Positions 5,657-14,625 of a stretch of 38,159 bases of DNA are shown in pieces. Made by a program: the position numbers and the translations under genes. Every line of letters begins with the position of its first letter. Positions within the stretch are counted from its first letter, which is position 1. The notes beneath the pieces were generated by a model. The model did no database searches and was not told the DNA's origin. It worked only from the letters and a program-made list of their open reading frames with translations. The DNA comes from a virus: the IMG/VR virus record IMGVR_UViG_3300033149_001184, positions 1 to 38,159 of that record, one strand, 5' to 3'.

Positions 5657-5968
5657 TTAGCGACGCCCACCGTTGAGCAGGCTGAGAATTTTGCTTGTAG
5701 TCTGCTGCACCATATCCAGCTTCTCGGATAGCCCTTGAATCTCCGCCCTGATTCCCCCGATCCTGGCAGCGCAGAGTTTCTCATCTACGAGTTGTTTGTG
5801 CGTGTTGAGGTGCATTTTTTGCTCACTGTTATAGCGTTTGCTCTCCGTTCGCACTAATGACTCCAGGCGCCCTACCCGCTGGGCGCTCAGGCGATAGACC
5901 ACGCCGATCAGGCCCAGCACGACAGATGCGCCGATACTCACCCCCGCGACTACCAGTTCAACCGGCAC
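5657..5968 (-). CDS. Membrane-anchored coiled-coil protein, 103 aa (holin-like?)
   Basis: The N-terminal residues 3-28 form a transmembrane helix (VELVVAGVSIGASVVLGLIGVVY). The rest is a long coiled coil (RLESLVRTESKRYNSEQK, and AEIQGLSEKLDMVQQTTSKIL). It is the last gene of the tail operon, a common place for holins or their partners. The order helix-then-coil is the reverse of XhlA, so a holin role is only a guess. The next promoter begins 5 bp after its end side. Confidence 0.6.
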   Translation of the reverse strand: MPVELVVAGVSIGASVVLGLIGVVYRLSAQRVGRLESLVRTESKRYNSEQKMHLNTHKQLVDEKLCAARIGGIRAEIQGLSEKLDMVQQTTSKILSLLNGGRR

Positions 5969-5972
5969 GATC

Positions 5973-6212
5973 CTACCTCGCCGTTAAGAAGTTATCCGCC
6001 GCCGCAGCGGCTACCAGGATTACCACCGTGCCGTCGGGGCGGGTGATTACCCGCACCTTGTCCTTCGTCACCGGGCTTGCGCCAGCGTCAAACTCCAACT
6101 CGTAGCGTAGAACGTTCCCCGGCCCTTCGCCCGGCTCCGGCCCGACTGGAGTTGTGATGCCGACAACCTTCATCGGCGCGTTAACCGCGTCTCCGAATTT
6201 GAACTTTGCCAT
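5973..6212 (-). CDS. Small beta-rich protein, 79 aa, tail operon
   Basis: Starts MAKFKFGDAVNAPMKV. Strand-rich, with VLRYELEFDAG, VTKDKVRVITRP and TVVILVAAAAAD. It resembles small SH3- or OB-like accessory proteins found after phage tail-tip genes, but no family is recognised. The start at 6212 follows AGGAGAGACAAAC. An upstream in-frame ATG would overlap the tail gene and lacks a ribosome site. Confidence 0.6.
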   Translation of the reverse strand: MAKFKFGDAVNAPMKVVGITTPVGPEPGEGPGNVLRYELEFDAGASPVTKDKVRVITRPDGTVVILVAAAAADNFLTAR

Positions 6213-6223
6213 GTTTGTCTCTC

Positions 6224-9064
6224 CTATGCCGTATAGGTTATCGTCAATTGTGGCCGCCATGCGGTCGTGCCGTGTTCTCTAGATGCAAATCCAACTACGT
6301 TTCCAGCGCCCGCATTACCAAAGAAAGTCAATTGTGCCTTATTGTCAGCGCCGACGCGACCATTTAGATATGCGATCCCGGCGGCTGTCAGGGTAAATGA
6401 ATGATAATCTAACGAATAGACATGTACCGTATCACTCAGCGCCGTACTCAAAATATATGCGTCATCCCAACCACCGCTACCATCAAAGCTGTTCCACGTG
6501 CTCGATTCTGACCACGTTGTAGAATTGAGTTGCCGCAGTTGGAAATTAACGGAACCGCTATAATGATCTATAGTTCTTATCTGTAATGTTGCGCTTATAA
6601 TAGTACCACTAGCAGCAGCTATTTCACTGAGGGCGTAACGAAGGGCACAGCGCCCCCTGTCGCCTAAGGGTTCGGGTAAGACGCCATGATACACAGTGTT
6701 CTCTGAGCCATGAGATTTGCTTTTATAGGTTTCTTCAACAAAAGTGTCCAGTTCCGGCGTTAGGGTGATCGAATATTCCTGCGGTGCGTCTCCAGCCGTA
6801 CCGTAGACTAGTGGCCCGTAGACCTTCCCGCGCTCAACCGCCTCAATGGTCGGGCTGCCTGTCATCAAACCCGGATCGAGCCCGGTGATCATCACCTGTT
6901 TCTCTTCCCAGCCGGAGGGGAGCTGCGGATGCGTCACGCGGATCGTATCTCCTATCTCGTGCTGCAAGCCGCGCAGACCTGCCACGGGTAGAATCACCCG
7001 TCTTGCATCCGAGGCCGAGCGCAAGAGCTGCCGGTTCGTCAGCTCCTTTACGAAATCCAGATGCCGAGCGAAATAGAGCGTCTGTTCAACATCCTCAGTA
7101 GTGATGCCGAACGCCGCCTGACTGGTCTGATCTTCGGCGGTAACGAACGCCTCCGGCCCGTCCTTGTGGGCGTTTTGGTATAACAGCCGCACCTTGTTTC
7201 GCAGCTCGAATGCCCGGCGCTCTACTCGTGGGCCGTTCTCTGCGAAGTCATGGCGAGCTAGCAGAGCATATGAGCCGGATCCGGTAGTCGAGATATCCGC
7301 TGAAATAATTGATAGCCGCCCCTCACGATTTTCATATATCACCGCGTCCTGATTCAGTAGCAGGTGCTGTAGCAGCCGAGGCGTGTTGTCGTCAACCCGC
7401 ATATCACCATCGAGCGGAATCATCCCCGCAAACCAGTCATCCCCGGAGTCATTCCAGCCGTCCGCCTCCTGCTCTAGCGCAAGCGCAGCAAAGCTTGCCC
7501 GGTTGATCAGCGTTGTAGGTAACCCCCAGTACCACTTCTGTCGCAACAGCGTATCCATGATGCGGGCCGGTGTGTTAAGCACATCGGTTACTTCGGTATA
7601 ACTAGCCGATGGTAAGCCTGTATAATCTAGATTATTATCGCCGACGTAGTCATGGCCAATTCCTTGGTGGAAGCGATACTCGGAGATTATGTCTTCCAGC
7701 GGGTCCTCATTGTCGCCAGTCGCGCCGGAAACCGTGATCGGCTGCGCCCCGTCAGCTACGATGCAGTAATAGATTCGCCCGCCAAATGTCTGCGGGTCTA
7801 TCGTCTTGTCGCGCGCGCCGACGCAGAACGCAGTCGAGCAGGTGTTGATAGCCGTCGGCACCGTGCCATACTCTGTAAGTGCCTGCTCTACCATAGCCGC
7901 GCCGCCCTTGGATATCCATGCCCTAACCGTCTGGTTCGCGGTATCCACGGTCACGCGGACAGTGTAGTCATCTGTTGTGGTATTTACCAAGGTCGTATCG
8001 CAGAGGGCGTGATACTGGTTTGTACCGTCAGACAGATAGAAATATATCTTGTGGTTTGAAAGCTCTCGCCGCAGCCAGAACGCTGAGTCCGCCAGAACGC
8101 CGGCCGCATCCCACACAGAGGCTATCGTGTCAGAGTTCCCCGTGTTGGCTATTCTGAACTTAGCCTCAATGGAAAAGGAATCGCTCTTATCGTGGCCTGG
8201 TAGATTCGTGCTATCGGCGGAATCGATGTAATAATAAATAACAGAATTATCAAATACGACATAGCCCTCACCAGGAATTCCCCATCCGTTCCAATAATAT
8301 TCATCACCCGCTGCGTAGACTCCGTTTGCCAGCGTTGCCACAGTAAAACGATTATCAATGTCGTCAGCCACGCAAATGCTGATAGTCCAGTTACCACCGC
8401 CAGAAACGCCTAGGTCTGTCCACGTGCCGGAACGCCAGCGGAATAGATGCGCTGAAGCATTCGCCGGTCCAGGCCCTTGGTGCAACAGAAATTTCTCGGC
8501 GTTGGCGGTATTATCCATCATCGGCACCCGGACCGCGCCCCTTGTGCCAGTAGCAAACACCTTCCCGATCAGAATCGGCCAGCCCAAACCAACTGAATCT
8601 TCGGGGACTGAATAGCTGGACAGACGTTCCGCGCTGATAGCATTTTGGAGTATTCCTAATCGCTCCAGGATCGTTGGCCTCAAGGCGATGCGCACAGACT
8701 CCGGAGACATGGTGCGGACCTCTACGGTCCCCTTGGTCTGTGTCTGCGAGTAGACCGTGCCGGAGCTGTCTTTCATTTTGAGACTCAGCGTGCCGATCTT
8801 GCCCTGGAGTTGCTCGGCGTCAAACAGGTCAGTAATCATGCCGTCGGCGTTGCCCAATTCGATGGTGGTTTCTTCGCTCCGGACATCGTGTGCCTGCAAG
8901 TCCAAGCTCCGGCGCGGGCCGTCAACTGATATGATTCGCGGCTTCCACCAATTCGTCTCCTTCAACCCGCAGTCTGAGAACCGGTGCGTGTTCTGCGGGC
9001 CGTCTATCTGCAAGCAAACCTTCGGCCTGTTCACCGCCCGTTTGATTTCGTCTTCGAATCCCAT
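6224..9064 (-). CDS. Large tail-tip / hub protein with LamG-like and DNRLRE-like domains, 946 aa
   Basis: Late tail gene directly after the distal-tail-like gene. The N-terminal 230 residues are strand-rich hub-like sequence (VCLQIDGPQ, TIELGNADGMITDLFDAEQL). Residues about 260-440 look like a LamG/concanavalin-type sandwich (DSFSIEAKFRI, YHALCDTTL, VRAWISKGG). A second hub-like block follows (about 480-780, with YENREGRLSII, RQLLRSASDARRVILPVAG). The C-terminus (about 785-946) matches the DNRLRE carbohydrate-binding pattern: DTFVEETYKSKSHG, ALRYALSEI, TWSESSTWNSFDG and a final RPQLTITYTA. The protein probably combines hub and receptor-binding roles. ATG 9064 has GGAG upstream and lies 2 bp after the previous stop; the upstream TTG is rejected. 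Confidence 0.75.
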   Translation of the reverse strand: MGFEDEIKRAVNRPKVCLQIDGPQNTHRFSDCGLKETNWWKPRIISVDGPRRSLDLQAHDVRSEETTIELGNADGMITDLFDAEQLQGKIGTLSLKMKDSSGTVYSQTQTKGTVEVRTMSPESVRIALRPTILERLGILQNAISAERLSSYSVPEDSVGLGWPILIGKVFATGTRGAVRVPMMDNTANAEKFLLHQGPGPANASAHLFRWRSGTWTDLGVSGGGNWTISICVADDIDNRFTVATLANGVYAAGDEYYWNGWGIPGEGYVVFDNSVIYYYIDSADSTNLPGHDKSDSFSIEAKFRIANTGNSDTIASVWDAAGVLADSAFWLRRELSNHKIYFYLSDGTNQYHALCDTTLVNTTTDDYTVRVTVDTANQTVRAWISKGGAAMVEQALTEYGTVPTAINTCSTAFCVGARDKTIDPQTFGGRIYYCIVADGAQPITVSGATGDNEDPLEDIISEYRFHQGIGHDYVGDNNLDYTGLPSASYTEVTDVLNTPARIMDTLLRQKWYWGLPTTLINRASFAALALEQEADGWNDSGDDWFAGMIPLDGDMRVDDNTPRLLQHLLLNQDAVIYENREGRLSIISADISTTGSGSYALLARHDFAENGPRVERRAFELRNKVRLLYQNAHKDGPEAFVTAEDQTSQAAFGITTEDVEQTLYFARHLDFVKELTNRQLLRSASDARRVILPVAGLRGLQHEIGDTIRVTHPQLPSGWEEKQVMITGLDPGLMTGSPTIEAVERGKVYGPLVYGTAGDAPQEYSITLTPELDTFVEETYKSKSHGSENTVYHGVLPEPLGDRGRCALRYALSEIAAASGTIISATLQIRTIDHYSGSVNFQLRQLNSTTWSESSTWNSFDGSGGWDDAYILSTALSDTVHVYSLDYHSFTLTAAGIAYLNGRVGADNKAQLTFFGNAGAGNVVGFASREHGTTAWRPQLTITYTA

Positions 9065-9065
9065 G

Positions 9066-10499
9066 TTATGCGGACTCCACAAGTTCAAGCAGTTCCATCT
9101 GGACCGCCTCTACCTCAGCGTTGCTATCGCCGTCCTTCATCCTGAGCAGGCTTGCGCCGAATTCCGCAGCGTTGAGCCAATACATCGCCCAGGTGTTGTC
9201 ATCCTCATCATCGGAATCGTAGCAGAAAACAATGACCTTCCCTTGCGAGGCGTAGGCCGCCGCCGCCCGCAGCTCCGTTAGATCGGCTCCCTCAGCCGGG
9301 TAGAACATCCCCTGACAGTAGGTATACTGTTCTGATTTGACAGCCGTGCGGATATTCCCCGCCTCAGTGCGGACCTGGGTAGTGGTTCTGCCAGTGCCCT
9401 TGTTGCGGTTGAGGGAGAACGAGGCGGAGGTGAACGCCTGGCTCTGGCCGAGATAGATGAAGGGGAGCTCGATGTAGCCGTCAGGATTATCAGGATCGTG
9501 TATCTCTAGCCACCAATCAGTCGTAGCTGTTGAGGAGAAGCGAGATACAACAGGCTGGCCCGCCGTCACGGGCGGCGTCACCACGGAGTTGTCTGTCGAA
9601 GACCAATACCACGCCCCCCTAAATAATCTCATTGTTGCGGAACTGGAAAGGTTATGCCGCCTGTCGATGAACAATAATGTCGGGTTCTGCGCAGAGGAGA
9701 AATGGAAGCCGATCCACTGGTAGGCTGTGCAGTTATTGTAGTCCGCGGAACTCAGCGATACTTCGGTCAGGTCATGGCCGTTGCCGCTGGAGTCCGTGCC
9801 GTCGGAATTATCAAAATTCCAATACGCCACGCACGATGTAATATTCAGCCATCCGCCGTTATCTGCCTCGGCGTTGGCTATCGCGGCCAGGGCTATTTCG
9901 CCGTTAAACAGTCCGGCCCCTGCGGCAGATCCGCCTATAGTTACCCTTGTGGTGTTTGTCCCTATCGCCGCCGGGATCGTGCCGGTGAGCACGCATCCAG
10001 TCTGTGTGCTGTTGTTAGCGCGCGCGACTTCCGTACCGTTAACATAGATAGATATCTCTTGTGCGGAGGCGTCGTAGACGGCCTTGATTCTGTACCACGT
10101 CCCCGCCACCAAGTTCACGCTAGTGGTCCCGATATTACAGGTAGTCGTACCGCTATTATAAATATATACCCGGATTTCGTCTAGTTGTTTAATTAGCACA
10201 TACCCGTCGGTTGCATCGTACTTATTGATCAGATGCGTTGTGGTTCCAATGCCATCGGTCTTCATCAGGACTTCAAGGGTCAGGTCTCCCGTGATATCGA
10301 AATCCGCGTGATGGGGAACGTACAGATAATCATTCGTGCCGTCTAACTCCACCGCCTTGCCAGCCGTGCGGAAGGGCGGTTCGAGCTGATGGTACTGCAA
10401 ATTACTCAGGGCGTAGTCACCACCCTCATCTGTGCGGGCCGACAGCGTTGCCGAATCCACCAGCAGGTTGTCCCGCCCGATCCATATTCTACTAGCCAT
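9066..10499 (-). CDS. Distal tail-like protein with inserted LamG domain, 477 aa
   Basis: The first 45 residues (RIWIGRDNLLVDS, YALSNLQYHQLEPPFR) and the C-terminal 190 residues (WIGFHFSSAQNPTLLFIDRRHN, YLGQSQAFTSASFSLN, CYDSDDEDDNTWAMYWL) flank a LamG-type concanavalin fold at about residues 48-245 (AVELDGTNDYLYVP, DLTLEVLMKTDG, GTWYRIKAVYDASAQEISIYVNG, CVAYWNFDNSDG). LamG folds bind sugars, so adsorption to surface polysaccharide is likely. The ribosome site is GGTGGAGGTAAA. The position after the tape measure suits a distal tail (Dit) protein. Confidence 0.7.
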   Translation of the reverse strand: MASRIWIGRDNLLVDSATLSARTDEGGDYALSNLQYHQLEPPFRTAGKAVELDGTNDYLYVPHHADFDITGDLTLEVLMKTDGIGTTTHLINKYDATDGYVLIKQLDEIRVYIYNSGTTTCNIGTTSVNLVAGTWYRIKAVYDASAQEISIYVNGTEVARANNSTQTGCVLTGTIPAAIGTNTTRVTIGGSAAGAGLFNGEIALAAIANAEADNGGWLNITSCVAYWNFDNSDGTDSSGNGHDLTEVSLSSADYNNCTAYQWIGFHFSSAQNPTLLFIDRRHNLSSSATMRLFRGAWYWSSTDNSVVTPPVTAGQPVVSRFSSTATTDWWLEIHDPDNPDGYIELPFIYLGQSQAFTSASFSLNRNKGTGRTTTQVRTEAGNIRTAVKSEQYTYCQGMFYPAEGADLTELRAAAAYASQGKVIVFCYDSDDEDDNTWAMYWLNAAEFGASLLRMKDGDSNAEVEAVQMELLELVESA

Positions 10500-10809
10500 T
10501 TTACCTCCACCTCAATTTCTTGCCTTAAACACCCTCTAGAACGCACGAGAATCGCCGTAGAGAGGCGCTAAATCCGGGGGTATAGGTAGGGTGCTGGAAA
10601 AAAACGCGCATATCTTGCATTTGAGCGCACTTCGCCTTCTGGGCAGTGTTAACGGCCCCAGCCCCGAAATCGTTGCTGAGAATCAATTTACGCGCTTTAT
10701 ACGACATGCTATGCATGATAAATTCCGATCCTTGAATTTAGCCTGAAAAAGTATAAACCCCACCGAATTGCGGGAGAATAAAAGCCGCTTAGAATCGATT
10801 TGTCGTAAG
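10500..10809. other. Gap between tape measure and tail-tip genes
   Basis: About 310 bp without a convincing gene. It holds a 63-codon minus-strand ORF (10525-10716) with poor protein-like composition and a distant ribosome site, a copy of the CATGCTATGC motif (10705-10714), and a TATAAA -10-like box (10701-10696) with no good -35. It may be a regulated internal promoter for the tail-tip genes. Confidence 0.4.
10696..10724 (-). promoter_or_regulatory. Weak promoter candidate with shared operator motif
   Basis: TATAAA (10701-10696) has GCATAGCATG (minus strand, 10714-10705) 3 bp upstream, the same geometry as the promoter at 3.05 kb. The -35 region (AATTTA) is poor, so activity may need an activator. 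It would drive the two LamG tail proteins. Confidence 0.35.
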
Positions 10810-13800
10810 TCATTTCACCCCCCGTCTGCGGATCGTATCGGAGAACAGTCTGGACTTCCGCCCGTATATCTGCTCTTCGATCCCGTCCATCGTAGCCGAC
10901 GCAAGCACCCGCCCGTCTGGGAGCACAAGGTTGATGGTCTGCGGGCCCGCTTTCCCGCCGGTGTCCAATTCCCCGCGCCGCATCGCCGCCGCCTCTACAG
11001 CGTTGAGCACTCGCTCCCCGGCATGGAGCTGATATAAGCCTGTAGTCTGCACATCACCGCCGCTCTGGAAGCCTTGTATTGCCCGTTTTATTTCGACTAG
11101 CTTCTCTATGATCGGGGAGCCGCGCCCCAGCAAGTCTCCGAGCTTTTCGCGCACGCCAGACCACCCGTCCCTCACGGCAGTGCGGACGTTCTTGATTTGC
11201 GTCACGGTATTGCGGGCCGCCTTGCGGATATCACGTAAGCGCCGTAGGGATTCCTTCTGCCGCTCGATCTGAGCTTTGATATCCTGCTCACGGTTAAACG
11301 CTTCAGCCCACTCCCGCACGAGGGCTTTCATATCAGCGCCGCCGCCGGTGTAGCCGAGCATCTTAGTGATATCGCCCTTGCTGAGGAAGCCTTTCCCGCC
11401 AGCATATTTCTCCGCCAGTGAGCGAAGCATGAACATGGCGTTCTCGCCGGTTGTGTCCATGAACGTGAAATCGCTTGCGCCGAGAAGTGCTTGCTCCGCC
11501 GTGCGGACAGCCGTGCGCGCTTCTGCCCGCTGGTATCTCAGGGAGTCCAAGGCGCGCCGCGCCTGGTTCAGGTCATACTTCGCGCCGCTCAGGCCGTCGC
11601 GGGCCTCCTGAATCTTATCCACGAATGCCTGGCCGACTTCATCCAGAGTGAAACCGAGTTGCTGAGCAATGAGCAGAAGCGTATCGAATTTCTCTCCCGC
11701 CAGGTCGCCGGTCTCGCCGAGTTTGAGCATTCCCTCGATGATCTTCTCGATAGGCACGTTGATCTCAACGCCGAGGTTCCGGGCGTGCTCAAGCAGGCCA
11801 AGGAACGTGTCATCTAGGACGTTGCCGAATTCTATCGCCTTGCCGATGAACTGCTCGAATACCGGAGCCATCATTTGGAAGGACTCGGTTAGGGTAATGC
11901 CGAGTATCTCCACCATGCGGTTGACGCCGTGCGCCATTTGCTCAGCAAACGTTGCCTGGAAAGCAGCGCCCATTGATGTCGCACCCCTGATCACTTCGGC
12001 CAGCGTATCAGGATGCACCATCGCCGCCGCCACATCCCACTTGCCGCTCTTGGCCAGCGGGAGCTTCTCTGCAACTTCCTGCATCTTCGAGGCCGCCGCG
12101 TCTGTCCAGGCTTCGCCAAACATTTCACCGGCCTTGGCTCCCTGCGAGGCCATGAGCTCTTCGTTTGTCGGCCCGCTAACCCAGTCCATCAATGCCTGGC
12201 CAAGGAAGCCGACACCAACAGGCAGGAAACTCTGGAGCGTTTTCCCTATCGTTGTCTCGCCGAATTTGCCGAGTATCCCTGGCAAATCGATCTCGCCGAA
12301 CATGGTCTGAACCGACTTGCCGAACAGCGCCCGATCCAGGCCGGAGCTGACCATGTCTCCGAGGCCGATAGCAAGGGCTTTGAGCAGGTCTCCGATATTA
12401 TGGAGCGAGCTTTTGAACCCCTCAGTGAACGCGCCGCCCAGCGTCTCACCCCAACTCGGCCCCTGGTATTTCATCGCCCTGGAGAAGAAGTCGAATCCCC
12501 CGCTTATCGCGTCCTTGAAACTCTCCTTTACCGTGCCGAAGAACGAGATGATCTTCCCCAAATTAATAGTCCTAAGCGCATCCAGCTCTTCCATCCAAGC
12601 GCCAGGCTTCATGATCCCCTTCGTCAAGTCCATTGAACGCGCATCCAGCTCTTCCATCCACGCGCCCGGCCCCATGATTCCCTTCGTCACATCCACCGGA
12701 GAAGTCGGCTCGATATCCCATAGCGGTTGCTGTTGCAAGAGCAGGCGTGTTAGTTGCTGCTCGTTCTCCAGGAAGTGGGCGCGGATGATGAACGCCTCAT
12801 CTATCGCTTTACGGTTCGCCAGGTAGCGGGCGTTCTGTTCGCGTAATTCATCCGTTGCCTTTTTCTCGGTATCTAATCTCTCCTCAGTGGCTTTCGCCGT
12901 TTCCTTGACTGAGCGCTCAATGAGACCGGCAGCCTCAAGGGCCTTGGTCATTATGTTCCCTTGCACTACCACGCCTGCGCGTTCAGCGGTTGCCCGGTTT
13001 GCTCGCTGAGCATATTCGGGATCGGCCAGCCTTGGATCGATCCCCTCAGCGGCGAGTATCATTTGCGCCCAGCCTCTACCCATACCAACTGAGCCCTGAC
13101 TTATCTGTTGCCAGAGCCAGCCGCCCGACTTTTTCAACCAGTCAGGTATCCAGTCTGTTGCGGCCTCGCCGACGTTCTTAAACAGTTTGCGGATTTCGTC
13201 TCCGAGTCTGATTATGTCTTCCGCCCAACTGATTACCGTCTCTGCCATCGGCAAGAGCGCCTCGCCCAAGCTTGTCATTTGTGTTGAGACACTTTGCACT
13301 AGACGGTCAAGGCGGTTTTGTGTAGTGCTGGCCTGGATTTCGAATGCTTCTGTCGCCGCGCCGCTGGCTTCCTTGACCAGCTGGAGCTTCTCGGCAAACA
13401 CCTCAGCCTGCCCGCCGGTCAGGGCAAACAGTCCGGTCATGGCCTCAGCGCGCCGGAAAAGTTTACCCGCTGCCTCAACGCTGCCGTCCGTTGTACTGAG
13501 AAGTAGTTTCATCGCGGGAACGAGGCCCTTACTGGATACGAGCGCCTCAGCGCCAGAGTAGCCCAACTCCCTCACCGCCGCTGATAAAGCCTTCGTGGGC
13601 TTAATAAACGCTCTCATCATCCCGGCGACCTGAGTAGAGACTTCTGCGGTATTACCGGTGACACCGGTCAGCGTGGCAAACGTCGCGTGCAACTCCTCAA
13701 CGGTGACGCCGAGCTTCGCCGCCAGCGGAACCGTTCTGCCTATCGTTGCCGCCAGTTCCGGGAACGTGGTCTGCCCTAATTTGACGGTGATAAATGCCAG

Positions 13801-14286
13801 GTCCGCCGCCTTCTGCGCAGCCTCAGCGCTTGTATCGCCGTAGCCCTTGGTAACAGCGGAGATAAGGTCTATTGCTTCCTTCGTTGTCGCCAGCCCGGCC
13901 ACGCCAGCCTTGGCGGAGATCTCCAGGAGCTTGGTAGAATCCGCCGTGTCCCCGAATGCCGAGATAACCTGGTAGAGCCCGCCAGTCAGGTCATCCAGCC
14001 CCTTGCCGGTGTCCCGCGCCATGCGCTTGACGTCTTCTCCCAATTCTTTTATTCGCTTGGAATTTCCCCCCAGTAGAGTGTTGACGTTCGCCATGTTCTT
14101 CTCGAAGTCGACCGCCATTTTGAGACTAGCCGCGCCGACTACGGCGAAGGCTCCGGCCATCATCATGCCCGCCATTTTGATCTTCGCGGCGGCAGCCGCA
14201 GCGCGGGTTTCCACCCGCCCCATCGCGGCGTCGTACTGCACCGTATTAGCGGTGACGACGGCCTGTAACTGGCGAATTATTTCCAT
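10810..14286 (-). CDS. Tail tape measure protein, 1158 aa
   Basis: The longest gene of the tail module. The N-terminus (residues 1-110) is a coiled coil with a hydrophobic segment (IKMAGMMMAGAFAVVGAASLKMAVDF). A TP901/lambda-type tape-measure core follows (KNMANVNTLLGG, LYQVISAFGDTADSTKLLEIS, GVTVEELHATFATLTG, about 60-330), then long helical regions. It sets tail length and is expelled on DNA entry. It contains a 21-residue tandem duplication near the middle. It follows the frameshifted tail chaperone gene by one base, as usual in siphoviruses. Confidence 0.9.
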   Translation of the reverse strand: MEIIRQLQAVVTANTVQYDAAMGRVETRAAAAAAKIKMAGMMMAGAFAVVGAASLKMAVDFEKNMANVNTLLGGNSKRIKELGEDVKRMARDTGKGLDDLTGGLYQVISAFGDTADSTKLLEISAKAGVAGLATTKEAIDLISAVTKGYGDTSAEAAQKAADLAFITVKLGQTTFPELAATIGRTVPLAAKLGVTVEELHATFATLTGVTGNTAEVSTQVAGMMRAFIKPTKALSAAVRELGYSGAEALVSSKGLVPAMKLLLSTTDGSVEAAGKLFRRAEAMTGLFALTGGQAEVFAEKLQLVKEASGAATEAFEIQASTTQNRLDRLVQSVSTQMTSLGEALLPMAETVISWAEDIIRLGDEIRKLFKNVGEAATDWIPDWLKKSGGWLWQQISQGSVGMGRGWAQMILAAEGIDPRLADPEYAQRANRATAERAGVVVQGNIMTKALEAAGLIERSVKETAKATEERLDTEKKATDELREQNARYLANRKAIDEAFIIRAHFLENEQQLTRLLLQQQPLWDIEPTSPVDVTKGIMGPGAWMEELDARSMDLTKGIMKPGAWMEELDALRTINLGKIISFFGTVKESFKDAISGGFDFFSRAMKYQGPSWGETLGGAFTEGFKSSLHNIGDLLKALAIGLGDMVSSGLDRALFGKSVQTMFGEIDLPGILGKFGETTIGKTLQSFLPVGVGFLGQALMDWVSGPTNEELMASQGAKAGEMFGEAWTDAAASKMQEVAEKLPLAKSGKWDVAAAMVHPDTLAEVIRGATSMGAAFQATFAEQMAHGVNRMVEILGITLTESFQMMAPVFEQFIGKAIEFGNVLDDTFLGLLEHARNLGVEINVPIEKIIEGMLKLGETGDLAGEKFDTLLLIAQQLGFTLDEVGQAFVDKIQEARDGLSGAKYDLNQARRALDSLRYQRAEARTAVRTAEQALLGASDFTFMDTTGENAMFMLRSLAEKYAGGKGFLSKGDITKMLGYTGGGADMKALVREWAEAFNREQDIKAQIERQKESLRRLRDIRKAARNTVTQIKNVRTAVRDGWSGVREKLGDLLGRGSPIIEKLVEIKRAIQGFQSGGDVQTTGLYQLHAGERVLNAVEAAAMRRGELDTGGKAGPQTINLVLPDGRVLASATMDGIEEQIYGRKSRLFSDTIRRRGVK
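12576..12701 (-). repeat. 63-bp tandem duplication inside the tape measure gene
   Basis: Units 12576-12638 and 12639-12701 are similar. Each encodes TKGIM(G/K)PGAWMEELDA. In-frame duplications in tape measure genes can lengthen the tail. Confidence 0.7.
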
Positions 14287-14287
14287 G

Positions 14288-14572
14288 TTATTTTCCCGCT
14301 AAAAGATCATCCGGGTTACCACCCTGAGCTTTGATCTCAGCAAGCAGATCATCGGCGGTCACAGGAGTGCCTACAAACGGCTTATCGGGGTTATTCGGCC
14401 CGCCGGATGCAACCCATTCGATCCACTCATCGTAGCCAGGGTCACGGTCAATGATCTCCTGCTTCTCGATACGGAGCTGCTCGGGTGACGTGCTGTAGGC
14501 CTTTGCCTTGAACGGCACACGGCTAGGGCTCAGGTCATCCGGCTCGAGCGACTCGTAGACCCGCTCTACCAT
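14288..14572 (-). CDS. Tail assembly chaperone, T-frame C-terminal part
   Basis: The stand-alone ATG at 14572 has no convincing ribosome site. The same frame is open upstream to about 14860, overlapping the end of the preceding chaperone gene in the -1 frame. It encodes TDQLWQLTAREFYWRFW there, a pattern typical of tail chaperone T domains. The product is therefore best read as the C-terminal extension of a lambda G-GT type fusion made by -1 frameshifting, which helps load the tape measure into the tail tube. The tape measure ATG follows one base after its stop. Confidence 0.7.
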   Translation of the reverse strand: MVERVYESLEPDDLSPSRVPFKAKAYSTSPEQLRIEKQEIIDRDPGYDEWIEWVASGGPNNPDKPFVGTPVTADDLLAEIKAQGGNPDDLLAGK

Positions 14573-14625
14573 CAGGCCGAAGTTCCCGCCGCCGAACGAT
14601 GTAAACGTTGCGGCAGTGGATATTG

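Noticed and set aside
10525-10716. 63-codon minus-strand ORF in the tail gap
   Set aside because: Ribosome site is 12 nt away, composition is not protein-like, and its start overlaps the operator-like motif; kept only as a note in the gap feature.
10740-10809. Terminator after the tape measure gene
   Set aside because: Only a 5-bp stem with a G-U pair and an interrupted T-tract; too weak to call.
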